Source of the DNA: Streptacidiphilus sp. ASG 303
GTDB taxonomy: Bacteria; Actinomycetota; Actinomycetes; Streptomycetales; Streptomycetaceae
DNA: 46,877 bases
Reading direction: 5' to 3'
Assembly (NCBI RefSeq): GCF_020991365.1
Contig: NZ_JAJLRA010000036.1
Coordinates: forward strand, 1-46,877
This document shows positions 15,786 to 24,129 of the stretch, piece by piece (the stretch's first letter is position 1; every line of letters starts with the position of its first letter). A program made the translations under genes and the position numbers. The notes under the pieces are model-generated. The model did not search any database, was not told the origin of the DNA, and saw only the letters and a list, made by a program, of their open reading frames with translations.

Positions 15786-16817
15786 TCACGAGGTGAACGG
15801 CACGCGGGTCCAGGTCAGGACCCGGCCGTCGCCGCCGTCGGGGTCGACGGTCACCTTCAGCCAGTCGTCGACGCCCGTGGAGCCGTCGACCGTGATGCGC
15901 TGCAGGTTGGGGGCGGCGGTGGCGACCTTGTAGAAGGAGAGCCAGCGGGAGCCGGCGTCCAGGGGCCTGTCGCTGTTGTAGACGTGGCTGTCGCCGTTGA
16001 AGAGGTACACCGGTCCGTCGAAGGCGGCGGACTCCTCGGCGATCGCCTTCACGATCGGCTGGAAGGCGAAGGAGTCGGCGAAGGAGGGGTCGGCCACCGT
16101 CGGGTCGAACATGTCCGCCTGGGTCAGCAGGACCACGGCCCGGTCGTGCCGCTTGCGGGCCTCGCGGAAGGTGTCGCGGACGTTCTCCAGCACGGCGGCG
16201 GTGCGGCCGAGGACCTCGGCGGACTGCTCCGGCGTGGGACCGGTGTTGCCGGTCCACGGTGCGAGGCTGTTGTTGCTGCCCACGACGTGCACGGCGGCGA
16301 AGGAGACGCCCCCGCGGCGGTAGCGGACGTTCTCGGGGTAGCCCTGGGCCGCCTGCGAGTCCACCTGCGCCGCGTCCTGCCCGAGGGTCCACCCGGGGCG
16401 GGGGAAGAACACCCGGCGGATCGCGTCGAGGCGCTCCAGCGGGTTGTACGAGCCGTTGTTGGGCCGGTGGCAGTCGGTCCACTCGTTGTCGCCGACGGTG
16501 TAGACCAGCGGGTCGCGGAAGGTGTCGAAGTCGGCCTTGATCTGCTGGAAGTACGCGTCGCTGCAGACCGTCGAGCCGTTCTTGATGTCGCCGAGGTGGT
16601 CGACGAACCGCACGTCGGGGTCGGCGTTGATCTGCCCGATCACCTTGGGGAACGCGGCGATCTGCGCGTCGCCGTAGGGGATGTCGCCGATCACGGCGAA
16701 GGTGAACCGGTGGCCCCCGCTCCCGGCCTGGGCCGGGGCTGCGGTGGCGCCCAGCACGAGGGCGCTCGCGGCGAGGGCGGACAGGGCGGGGGCGGCGGCG
16801 CGGCGCCACGGCTTCAT
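15786..16817 (-). CDS. Secreted metallophosphoesterase
   Basis: The 343-residue precursor has a clear Sec signal (RRAAAPALSALAASALVLGA, cleavage after AQA near residue 30). The mature part begins with FAVIGDIPYGD, then HLGDIKNGS, the GDNEWTDCH block and, near the end, FNGDSHVYNSD. These are the Asp, Asn and His ligands of a calcineurin-type dinuclear metal centre. It should hydrolyse phosphomonoesters or diesters outside the cell; the substrate is unknown. ATG 16817 has AGGAGG seven bases upstream, which decides it over the in-frame upstream start at 16844. Confidence 0.9.
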   Translation of the reverse strand: MKPWRRAAAPALSALAASALVLGATAAPAQAGSGGHRFTFAVIGDIPYGDAQIAAFPKVIGQINADPDVRFVDHLGDIKNGSTVCSDAYFQQIKADFDTFRDPLVYTVGDNEWTDCHRPNNGSYNPLERLDAIRRVFFPRPGWTLGQDAAQVDSQAAQGYPENVRYRRGGVSFAAVHVVGSNNSLAPWTGNTGPTPEQSAEVLGRTAAVLENVRDTFREARKRHDRAVVLLTQADMFDPTVADPSFADSFAFQPIVKAIAEESAAFDGPVYLFNGDSHVYNSDRPLDAGSRWLSFYKVATAAPNLQRITVDGSTGVDDWLKVTVDPDGGDGRVLTWTRVPFTS

Positions 16818-16935
16818 GGTGTCCTCCTGGGGTGTGGGAGACACCTTCCAGCGGCCGCGTGACGCCGCGGCGACCCGCGGCCGTGGAGGAGGTGAACAGT
16901 TCCCGGTGCGCCGGGGAGGGCGGGGTGACGCCGGG

Positions 16936-17373
16936 TCAGTCGCGGACGTCCCCGTCGAGGTAGACCCAGGCCCCGTCGTGCCGCACGAAGCGGCTGCGCT
17001 CGTGGAGCTCCCCGGCCGCGCCGCGCTCGGTCCAGTGGGCGCGGAACTCCACGGTGCCCCCGACGTGGAACGGGCCGCCGCCGTCCGTGTCCAGGACCTC
17101 CAGCCGCACCCAGCGCACCGCCGGGTCGAGGCCGACCGCGGGCGGCCGCGTCGAGGGGTGCCAGCTGCGCAGCAGGTACGCCTCGTCGCGGACGGCGAAC
17201 GCGGCGAAGCGGGACCGCATCAGCTGCTCGGCGGTCGCCGCGGCCGCCTCCCCGCGGTGCAGCCGGCCGCAGCAGTCGGCGTACGGGGCGGGCAGGCCGC
17301 AGGGGCAGGCCGCGGGTGCGGCGGGGGAGCGGCGGGCGGAGTCCGGTCGCGGGCGTGGGGTGCGTCGTGCCAT
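16936..17373 (-). CDS. YchJ-family (UPF0225) protein with SEC-C-like zinc motif
   Basis: The 145-residue protein begins with a Pro/Arg-rich tail. It then has CPCGLPAPYADCCGRL, a SEC-C-type zinc-binding motif, followed by the YchJ core (LMRSRFAAFAV, YLLRSWHPSTRP, VEFRAHW, RSRFVRHDGAWVYLDGD). The core has an NTF2-like fold. The role is unknown; homologues are widespread single-copy proteins. ATG 17373 has GGGGAG nine bases upstream. It lies upstream of the phosphoesterase on the same strand, with a 118-bp gap. Confidence 0.9.
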   Translation of the reverse strand: MARRTPRPRPDSARRSPAAPAACPCGLPAPYADCCGRLHRGEAAAATAEQLMRSRFAAFAVRDEAYLLRSWHPSTRPPAVGLDPAVRWVRLEVLDTDGGGPFHVGGTVEFRAHWTERGAAGELHERSRFVRHDGAWVYLDGDVRD

Positions 17374-17553
17374 GCGGCCATTCTCCCCGCCGCGCGGGGC
17401 GCGGCCCGCGCGCCCGGCGCGCACGGGCCCCCGGTGCGCCCCCGGCGCCGACCCCGCCCCACGGTGCCGCCGCGCGGGCCATGCACCCCGCGCGGCGGCA
17501 CCCCGCGCGGCGGCACCGGGCGCGGCTGCGCCGGGTCCGCGGCCGCGCTCCCG

Positions 17554-19095
17554 CTACGCGGTGGCCTCGCCGTGGCCGTCGTGCAGGCCGCCGCCGCTGC
17601 CCGCCGAGCCGCGGGTGTCCTCGGCCGCCACCGGCCGGTGCAGGGGGGAGGTGTCCCAGGCGTAGTGGCCGACGGCGTCGGCGATGACGTCGATGTTGGT
17701 GTCGAAGGCCCGCATGTCGATGTTGGCCAGGGTGTCGCAGGCCGCGTGGTAGCAGGAGTCGTACGCCCTGCCCGCCGTCCCGCCGAAGAGGGCGGCCTCG
17801 GCCTCCGTCTTGACGCCCTCGGCCCCGGTGAAGGTGCCGCCGGCGGGGATGCCCGCCGCGATGAACGGCCCGTAGTCGGAGCGGCCGGTGAAGTCGGTGC
17901 CCGCGTGGGGCAGCGAGCGCGAGTCCAGGTACGAGGTGATGGCCCGCTCCAGCTGGGCCGACCCCTCCGGGCCGGGGCCCGCGCCCACCTTGTCGGAGTC
18001 GTCGCCGTCGTAGACGAACTCGGCGTGGTTGGGCGAGGCGATCATGTCGAAGTTCAGGTAGAGCGCGATCCTCGACCGCTCGGCCGGGCTGAGCCCGGCG
18101 ACGTACGCCTCGGAGCCCAGCAGGCCGAACTCCTCCGCCGACCACCAGGCGAAGCGGACCTTGTTCGCGACCGGCCGCCTGCCCAGCTCCAGCGCCACGT
18201 CGAGGATGCCGGCCGAGCCGGAGCCGTTGTCGTTGATGCCGGGGCCCGCCGCGACCGAGTCCAGGTGGGCGCCGAACATCACCACGTTGTCCGGGTCGCC
18301 GCCCGGTGTCTCGGCGACGACGTTGTAGGTGTGGCGGGTCTCCGACAGGGTGCGGATCTCCAGGTTCACCCGGACCTCGCCCGCCGCGGCCTCGGCGGCC
18401 AGCGCCTCGCCGTCGGCCCGGGTGACGCCGCCGGTGGGCACCCGGGCGGCCGAGGGGTCGCCGAGGGTGCCGTTGAGGGCGCCGTCGGTGTTGTTCCAGA
18501 CGACCGCCCCGACCGCGCCGGCCCCGGCGGCGGCCGCCTGCTTCTGGGCGAAGGTGCAGCCGCCCCGCTTGATCAGCGCGACCTTCCCGGTGAACGCCCC
18601 CGCCGCGTAGTCCGCGGCGTCGCAGCCCGGGGTGGCCTCGTCGGAGGGCACCACGGCGACCGGCGCGGTGAGGCCGCCGACGGGCGTGCTCGCGGAGTAC
18701 GTCATCGCGGTCACCGGGATGTCGCGCCGCTGCGGGGAGACCGTGGCCAGCTTCTGCGCCAGCGTCTGGGTGAAGGGGTAGTCGAACTCGTTGCGCGTCA
18801 CCTCGTACCCCGCCCTGCGCAGCAGGTCGGCGACGTACTCGGCGGACTGCCGGTGCCCCTCGGACCCGGCGACCCGGGTGCCGCCGTCGGCGTCGGCGAA
18901 GCGCTGGAACGCCTCCAGGTGGCGGCGGGCGTCCTCGGCGCTGCTCTTGCGCACCAGCTTCTTGGCGAGCTGGGCGCCCTCCTTCGCGGGGTCGCCGTGG
19001 GCGGAGGCGGTTCCGGAGCCGATCATCAGCAGCGGTGCGGTGAGCACCGCGGCGGAGGCGGCGGCGATGGCGGTACGGCGGTTCCGTGCGCTCAA
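17554..19095 (-). CDS. Secreted M28-family zinc aminopeptidase with PA domain
   Basis: The 513-residue precursor is chosen to start at TTG 19095. GGAAGGA lies upstream, and a signal peptide follows at once (NRRTAIAAASAAVLTAPLLM, cleavage after ASA near 32). A PA insert (GKVALIKRGGCTFAQKQ) precedes the peptidase domain. Zinc ligands are visible in GAHLDSV, NDNGSG, WWSAEEFG, LNFDMIASPN and the final YHAACDT. Such Streptomyces aminopeptidases release N-terminal hydrophobic residues outside the cell. The C-terminus is a short Gly/His-rich tail rather than the P-domain found in some relatives. The upstream 261-bp region shows two imperfect GTGCGGTGGTGCGCC repeats. Confidence 0.93.
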   Translation of the reverse strand: MSARNRRTAIAAASAAVLTAPLLMIGSGTASAHGDPAKEGAQLAKKLVRKSSAEDARRHLEAFQRFADADGGTRVAGSEGHRQSAEYVADLLRRAGYEVTRNEFDYPFTQTLAQKLATVSPQRRDIPVTAMTYSASTPVGGLTAPVAVVPSDEATPGCDAADYAAGAFTGKVALIKRGGCTFAQKQAAAAGAGAVGAVVWNNTDGALNGTLGDPSAARVPTGGVTRADGEALAAEAAAGEVRVNLEIRTLSETRHTYNVVAETPGGDPDNVVMFGAHLDSVAAGPGINDNGSGSAGILDVALELGRRPVANKVRFAWWSAEEFGLLGSEAYVAGLSPAERSRIALYLNFDMIASPNHAEFVYDGDDSDKVGAGPGPEGSAQLERAITSYLDSRSLPHAGTDFTGRSDYGPFIAAGIPAGGTFTGAEGVKTEAEAALFGGTAGRAYDSCYHAACDTLANIDMRAFDTNIDVIADAVGHYAWDTSPLHRPVAAEDTRGSAGSGGGLHDGHGEATA

Positions 19096-19356
19096 AGCGG
19101 GTCCTTCCAGTGGTCCATCGGTGGATGGAGGTACTGAGCGGAGACGGGCTGAACGACGTGCGGTGGTGCGCCGTGCGGTGGTGCGCCGGCACCCGGGGCC
19201 GCGGGGCGGCCCGGGGTGCCGACGGGTGAGGAGAAACGTATCCGCTGTTCCGTACCGTGGACACCGGTTCGACGGAATCCGGAGCATCCGCCCCCGCAGG
19301 GCGGAGCACCCGCCGCGGTCGGCGGACCGCCGCCGGCCGTCGGACGCCGCCGTCCG

Positions 19357-20040
19357 TCAGCCGTCGTCGTCCGTGAGCCCGGTCTCCCGCAGGGTGATGT
19401 TGAGCCGCCCCCGGCGCATCCCGGTCACGGCCGGGTCGCCGGTGCCGGGCAGGATCCTCGGCACGCCGTGGTACGCGAGCCGGGACGGGCCGCCGAGGAC
19501 GAGCAGGTCGCCCGAGGCCAGCTCGACGTCCGTCCACGGACGGCCCCGGCCCTCCGTGGTGCCGAGCCGGAAGACGCACGTGTCGCCGATGCTCAGCGAG
19601 ACCACCGGGGCGCCGGAGCGCTCGTCCCGGTCCTGGTGCATGCCCATCGAGGCGTGCTCGTCGTAGAAGTTCACCAGGGCCGTGTCGGGTGCGTACCGCC
19701 CCGCCGCCCCGGGGTCCCCGTACGCGTCGGCGAGGGCGCCGCGCCCCAGGTCCGCCAGCCAGCCGGGCAGCTCCGCCACCCGGCCGCCGCCCGCGTCCAC
19801 CGCCGTGCGGGTGTACCGGTAGGGGCTCCAGTGCCAGCCCAGGCAGACGGTCCGCACCGACATCACACCGCCGCGGGGCAGCCGGACCCGCCGCAGCGGG
19901 ACCGGTCCGGCGGCCCACGCGCGGCAGGCCTCCACGAGCCGGCGCTGCAGGTCCGGGCCGAGCCAGCCCGGCACGTGGACCGCGCCCGGGGCGAGGGTCC
20001 GCGGACGCCCGGCGGCCGGTCCGAAGAGGGGAAGGGTCAC
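19357..20040 (-). CDS. alkB: AlkB-like 2-oxoglutarate/Fe(II) dioxygenase
   Basis: The 227-residue protein shows the DNA/RNA-repair AlkB core. NFYDEHASMGMHQDRDE holds the HxD iron ligands, followed by VSLSIGDTCVFRLG, the distal His in RLAYHGVPRI, and the RLNITLRETG that binds 2-oxoglutarate. It would remove alkyl groups from 1-methyladenine and 3-methylcytosine by oxidation. The start is GTG 20040, because GGAGG lies seven bases upstream; the longer frame runs through non-conserved sequence. It complements the Ogt gene elsewhere in this window, but they are not linked. Confidence 0.9.
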   Translation of the reverse strand: MTLPLFGPAAGRPRTLAPGAVHVPGWLGPDLQRRLVEACRAWAAGPVPLRRVRLPRGGVMSVRTVCLGWHWSPYRYTRTAVDAGGGRVAELPGWLADLGRGALADAYGDPGAAGRYAPDTALVNFYDEHASMGMHQDRDERSGAPVVSLSIGDTCVFRLGTTEGRGRPWTDVELASGDLLVLGGPSRLAYHGVPRILPGTGDPAVTGMRRGRLNITLRETGLTDDDG

Positions 20041-20333
20041 CGCGGGGCCTCCTCCGGTCCGGGCGGGCGGTGCTTGCCCCGTCCACCCTGCCACCCCCGC
20101 CACCCGCGCCGCCGACCCGCCCCGCCCCCGCGCCGCCGCCCCCGACCCGTGCCGTTCGGCCGCCCCGCCCCGGCCCGCCCACGGCATGGCACCCCGCCGC
20201 CCGGGGCACGCGCCGGAAGGGCCACGCGGGGTGCCGGACCGGCCCCTGGCCGAGAATGGACCCGTCACACCGTCCGGCGGCGCACCGCCCGCCGGGCGTA
20301 CCACAGCGGACTCCGGGGAGCGCGGTCGCGGAC

Positions 20334-22688
20334 ATGGGACGGGTACGGCAGGCGTGCACAGGACTGCGGGACCGCTTCACGGCCTCCGACCCCGGCCTGA
20401 TCCGGCTGCTGGCGGCCCTCCAGACGGTCGGCACGATCGTCCTGTCCCTCGCCGTGCTCGCGGCCCTCCACGCCCCCGTCATGCTGCTGGTCGTCACCGC
20501 GGTCACCGGGCTGGCGACCTCCTTCGCCGTCACCGGGCCGCGGCTGCGCGACCAGGCCGCGACCCTTGCCCTGGGACTGCCGGCCGCCCTGCTGTCGGTC
20601 ACCCTGGCCGCGCTGCTCCTCTCCCACCGGGTCGCGGCCGACCTGGTCTTCGTCGCGCTGATCTTCGCCGCCGTCTACGTGCGCCGGTACGGCCCGCGCG
20701 GTTCGGGGCCCGGCATCATCGCCTTCCAGCTCTACTTCGTCGCCCAGTTCGTCCAGGTCCGGCCGGCGCAGCTGCCGGCGCTGTACGGCGCGGTCACCGC
20801 GGCCTTCGCCGCCGCCGCGGTGATGCGGTTCGGGCTCCTGCGCGTCACCCCGGAGCGCACCCTCGACCGGCTGCGGCGCGCCTTCCGGGTCCGGCTCGGC
20901 CGTGTCCTCGGCGCCCAGGCCGAGCTCGTCGCCGAGGCCCGCACCGGCACGCCGCCCGCCGAGCGCGACGTCGGCGAGCTGCACCGCAGCATCGCCCGGC
21001 TGCATGAGTGCGCGCTGATGATCCAGGGCCGCCTGGAGACCGGCACCGCCGACGCGTGCGCCGCCTCCCTGGTCCAGCGCCGCATCGCGGAGGCCGAGAT
21101 CGGCGCGGAGCGGCTGGGCGTCCTGCTGCTGCGGGCCCTGGAACCGGGCGGCGGGGGCGCCGACCACACCCTGATCCTCCACCTGCCCGACCACCTCGCG
21201 TCCCCGGCCGCCGCCCGGACCCTCCCGCACCCCCCGGACGCCGACGCCGCGGCGCTGGGCACCCTGGAGCGCGAGCTGCGCGCCCTGCGCCTCCTCGCCG
21301 GCCGCACGGCGGAGGAGCGGCAGGGCACGGGCCACGCCGCCGTCCGCAACCGCCTGCTCGGCTACCGGGACGACGCCCGCCTGCCGCAGGACGCCTCCCC
21401 GCCCGTGCAGGACGCCTTCCGCGCCGTCGGCGAGCTCTCCCGCGCGGTGCTCGGCCTCAACCTCGCGCTCGCCGAGGACGCCGAGGACCCCGCCGACGAC
21501 AGCCCCGAGACCGTCCGCTCCCGGGAGGAGCTGGAGGCCGAGGACGTCAGCCTGTCCGCGGCCGAGGAGGCGGAGGCGGCGGAGGAGGAGCCGCGCGGGC
21601 TCGACCGCCCCTCCACCCGGGCCGCCTTCCAGGTCTCCGCGGGGTCCGCCCTCGCCATGCTCGGCGGCGAACTGCTGTCGCCGCAGCGCTGGTACTGGGC
21701 CGTCCTCACCTGCTGGGTGGTCTTCGTCAACACCTCCTCCACCGGCGAGATCCTGGTCAAGGGCTCCCGGCGGCTGTTCGGCACCGCCGTCGGCGTCGTC
21801 GCCGGCCTCGCCCTCGCCGTCCCGCTGGGCGGCGAGCCGTGGCCGACCTTCGCCCTGGTGGTCGTCTGCATCTTCGGCACGTCCTTCACCGCGCCGCTGT
21901 CGCAGACCCTGATGTCGTTCTTCATCACGCTGATGCTGGCCCTGCTCTACACCCTGCTGCACACCTTCAGCGCGGCCGTGCTGGTCCTGCGGATCGAGGA
22001 GACGGCGCTGGGCGCGGCCTGCGGCCTGGCCGCCGCCCTGCTGGTCCTGCCCGTCCGCACCCGCCGCCGCACCGACGAGCAGCTGCGGGAGGTCCTGGAA
22101 CGCCTGGACGACGTGCTGACCGCGTCCGCGGCGCGGCTCGGCGGGACCGCCCGCCCCCCGGGGGCCCCGGGGAACGGCCTCCCGGACGGCGACCTGCTCG
22201 ACCTCGCCCGCGCCCTGGACACCGCCCTCGACGGCCTGCGGGCCTCCGTCATGCCGCTCACCCACCCCGTCAGCCCGCTGCGGACCCGCCGCCGCAACGC
22301 CCGGTACGTGATGGGCCTGCTGGAGACCTGCGCGTACCACGCCCGCAGCCTCGCGGCCACGGCCGAGCAGGTGCCCGGACAGCTGCGGATCGGCGCCGAC
22401 CCGCGGCTCGCCGGGGCCGCCGGGCGCATCAGCCGCAACCTGCGCGCCCTGGCCCGCCGCATGGAGGGGACGGGCGGGAGGCCGCCCGCCCTGGAGAGCG
22501 GGCCCAACGTCGCCGCCGCCCTGGGCCCGCAGGCGGGCGGCACGGTGGCGCTGCGGGTCCTGCGGCACCTCCAGCGGCTGGACGAGGGCGTCCTCGGCCT
22601 GGCCCGGCCGCTCGGCTGCACCACCGCCCCGGAGGACACCGCCGCCGGGGCCCGCCCGGGCCGCCCCCCGCAGGACGTCCCGGCCTGA
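20334..22688 (+). CDS. FUSC-family (aromatic acid exporter-like) membrane protein
   Basis: The 784-residue protein has two hydrophobic blocks, about residues 20-165 and 430-575. Each is followed by a long charged cytoplasmic region. The second block (GGELLSPQRWYWAVLTCWVV and the following GSRRLFGTAVGVVAGL) matches the FUSC/ArAE fold of YccS and fusaric-acid exporters. An acidic linker rich in Glu (near 400-425) separates the halves. It likely exports an amphipathic or aromatic compound. ATG 20334 is the first credible start; the ribosome site GGGGAG lies 13 bases upstream, which is wide. The gene stands divergent from the AlkB gene. Confidence 0.9.
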   Translation: MGRVRQACTGLRDRFTASDPGLIRLLAALQTVGTIVLSLAVLAALHAPVMLLVVTAVTGLATSFAVTGPRLRDQAATLALGLPAALLSVTLAALLLSHRVAADLVFVALIFAAVYVRRYGPRGSGPGIIAFQLYFVAQFVQVRPAQLPALYGAVTAAFAAAAVMRFGLLRVTPERTLDRLRRAFRVRLGRVLGAQAELVAEARTGTPPAERDVGELHRSIARLHECALMIQGRLETGTADACAASLVQRRIAEAEIGAERLGVLLLRALEPGGGGADHTLILHLPDHLASPAAARTLPHPPDADAAALGTLERELRALRLLAGRTAEERQGTGHAAVRNRLLGYRDDARLPQDASPPVQDAFRAVGELSRAVLGLNLALAEDAEDPADDSPETVRSREELEAEDVSLSAAEEAEAAEEEPRGLDRPSTRAAFQVSAGSALAMLGGELLSPQRWYWAVLTCWVVFVNTSSTGEILVKGSRRLFGTAVGVVAGLALAVPLGGEPWPTFALVVVCIFGTSFTAPLSQTLMSFFITLMLALLYTLLHTFSAAVLVLRIEETALGAACGLAAALLVLPVRTRRRTDEQLREVLERLDDVLTASAARLGGTARPPGAPGNGLPDGDLLDLARALDTALDGLRASVMPLTHPVSPLRTRRRNARYVMGLLETCAYHARSLAATAEQVPGQLRIGADPRLAGAAGRISRNLRALARRMEGTGGRPPALESGPNVAAALGPQAGGTVALRVLRHLQRLDEGVLGLARPLGCTTAPEDTAAGARPGRPPQDVPA

Positions 22689-22794
22689 ACCGAGGCCCGT
22701 GCGGCCGCGCCCCGGGAGCGCGCACCCGCCGGCGGCGTCCCGGCAGGCGGGCGGCGGATGCCCGCGGGCGGGCCGATGCCGCACACTCGTCCGC

Positions 22795-24042
22795 ATGGCC
22801 TTCCAGATCACCGCCGCCTCGCCCGACCACCCCGGCCTCCTGCTGGAGCTGCCCTGGCGGCTCCCGTTGGAGGAGTGGCCGGCCGGGCACCTCGTCTCCC
22901 TCCCGCGCGGCATCTCCCGCCACGTGGTGCGGTTCGCCCGCGCCGGCGGCGAGGTGGTCGCGGTGAAGGAGGTGGGGGAGTACAACGCGGTGCGCGAGTA
23001 CGGCCTGCTGCGCGACCTGGCCCGGCTCGGCGTCCCCGCCGTGGAGCCGGTCGCGGTGGTGACCGGCCGCACGGACGACGCGGGCGAGGCGCTGGAGCCG
23101 GTGCTCATCACCCACCACCTCAAGGGCTCCATGCCGTACCGGGCGATGTTCGAGACGACGATGCGCCCCAGTACGGTGAACCGGCTCCTCGACGCCCTCG
23201 CGGTCCTGCTGGTCCGGCTGCACCTGGCGGGCTTCGCCTGGGGCGACTGCTCCCTGTCCAACACCCTCTTCCGCCGCGACGCGGGCGCCTACGCCGCCTA
23301 CCTCGTCGACGCCGAGACCGGCCAGCTCCAGCCGCAGCTCTCCGACGGGCAGCGGGCGTACGACATCGAGGTCGCCCGGGTCAACGTCGCGGGCGAGCTG
23401 ATGGACCTGGAGGCGGGCGGCTCGCTGCACCCCTCGGTCGACCCGGTGGCCTTCGGCGACGCGCTCGCCGCCCGGTACGGCGACCTGTGGCACGAGCTGA
23501 CCCGCGCCTCCGTGTACTCGCGCAACTTCCGCCACCGCATCGACGACCGCATCCGCCGCCTCAACGAGCTCGGCTTCGACGTCGCCGAGCTGCAGATCGC
23601 GCACTCCGCGGACGGCGCCCGCGTCACGATCCTCCCCAAGGCCGTCGACGCCGGGCACCACCAGCGGCAGCTGCTGCGCCTGACCGGCCTCGACGCCGAG
23701 GAGAACCAGGCCCGCAGCCTCCTCAACGACCTGGAGACCTACACGGCTCATCAGGACGACTGGGCGCCGGGCGACCCGCTGGGCGCGAGCCGCGAGGTGA
23801 TCGCCCACCGGTGGGTGCGGGAGGTGTTCCGGCCGACCGTGCGGCTGGTGCCGAAGGAGCTGCGGGCCCGCATGGACACCGCGCAGCTCTACCACGAGAT
23901 CCTGGAGCACCGCTGGTACCTCTCCGAGCAGGAGGAGGGCGACGTGGGCCTGGAGCGCGCGGTGGACGACTACGTCCGCACCGTCCTGGTCCACGTGCCC
24001 GACCCCGCCGCGCAGGCGGCGGCGGCCGCCGCGGACGGGTGA
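22795..24042 (+). CDS. DUF4032 protein with kinase-like fold
   Basis: The 415-residue protein has a protein-kinase-like N-terminal half. An AVKEVGEYNAVREYGLL lysine region comes first, then GFAWGDCSLSNTLF in place of the HxDxxxxN catalytic loop, and LVDAETG in place of DFG. The second half (roughly 240-400) is the DUF4032 region (for example VIAHRWVREVFRPTVR). It may phosphorylate a small molecule or lipid; LPS-kinase-like annotations exist for relatives. A CACACT box ends seven bases before ATG 22795 and there is no Shine-Dalgarno, so leaderless translation is likely. It converges with the GH65 operon. Confidence 0.85.
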   Translation: MAFQITAASPDHPGLLLELPWRLPLEEWPAGHLVSLPRGISRHVVRFARAGGEVVAVKEVGEYNAVREYGLLRDLARLGVPAVEPVAVVTGRTDDAGEALEPVLITHHLKGSMPYRAMFETTMRPSTVNRLLDALAVLLVRLHLAGFAWGDCSLSNTLFRRDAGAYAAYLVDAETGQLQPQLSDGQRAYDIEVARVNVAGELMDLEAGGSLHPSVDPVAFGDALAARYGDLWHELTRASVYSRNFRHRIDDRIRRLNELGFDVAELQIAHSADGARVTILPKAVDAGHHQRQLLRLTGLDAEENQARSLLNDLETYTAHQDDWAPGDPLGASREVIAHRWVREVFRPTVRLVPKELRARMDTAQLYHEILEHRWYLSEQEEGDVGLERAVDDYVRTVLVHVPDPAAQAAAAAADG

Positions 24043-24067
24043 CCCCGCCCCCGGCCCCGCCGCCGCC

Positions 24068-24090
24068 GGCCCGGCGTGCGCCGCCGGGCC
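24068..24090. terminator. Bidirectional hairpin between DUF4032 and GH65 genes
   Basis: GGCCCGGCG and CGCCGGGCC form a perfect 9-bp stem around TGCGC. It lies 26 bp after the DUF4032 stop, between convergent genes. Confidence 0.65.
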
Positions 24091-24129
24091 CGCCCTCCGC
24101 CCGGCCGTCCGCCGCCCGGTGCCGCGGCC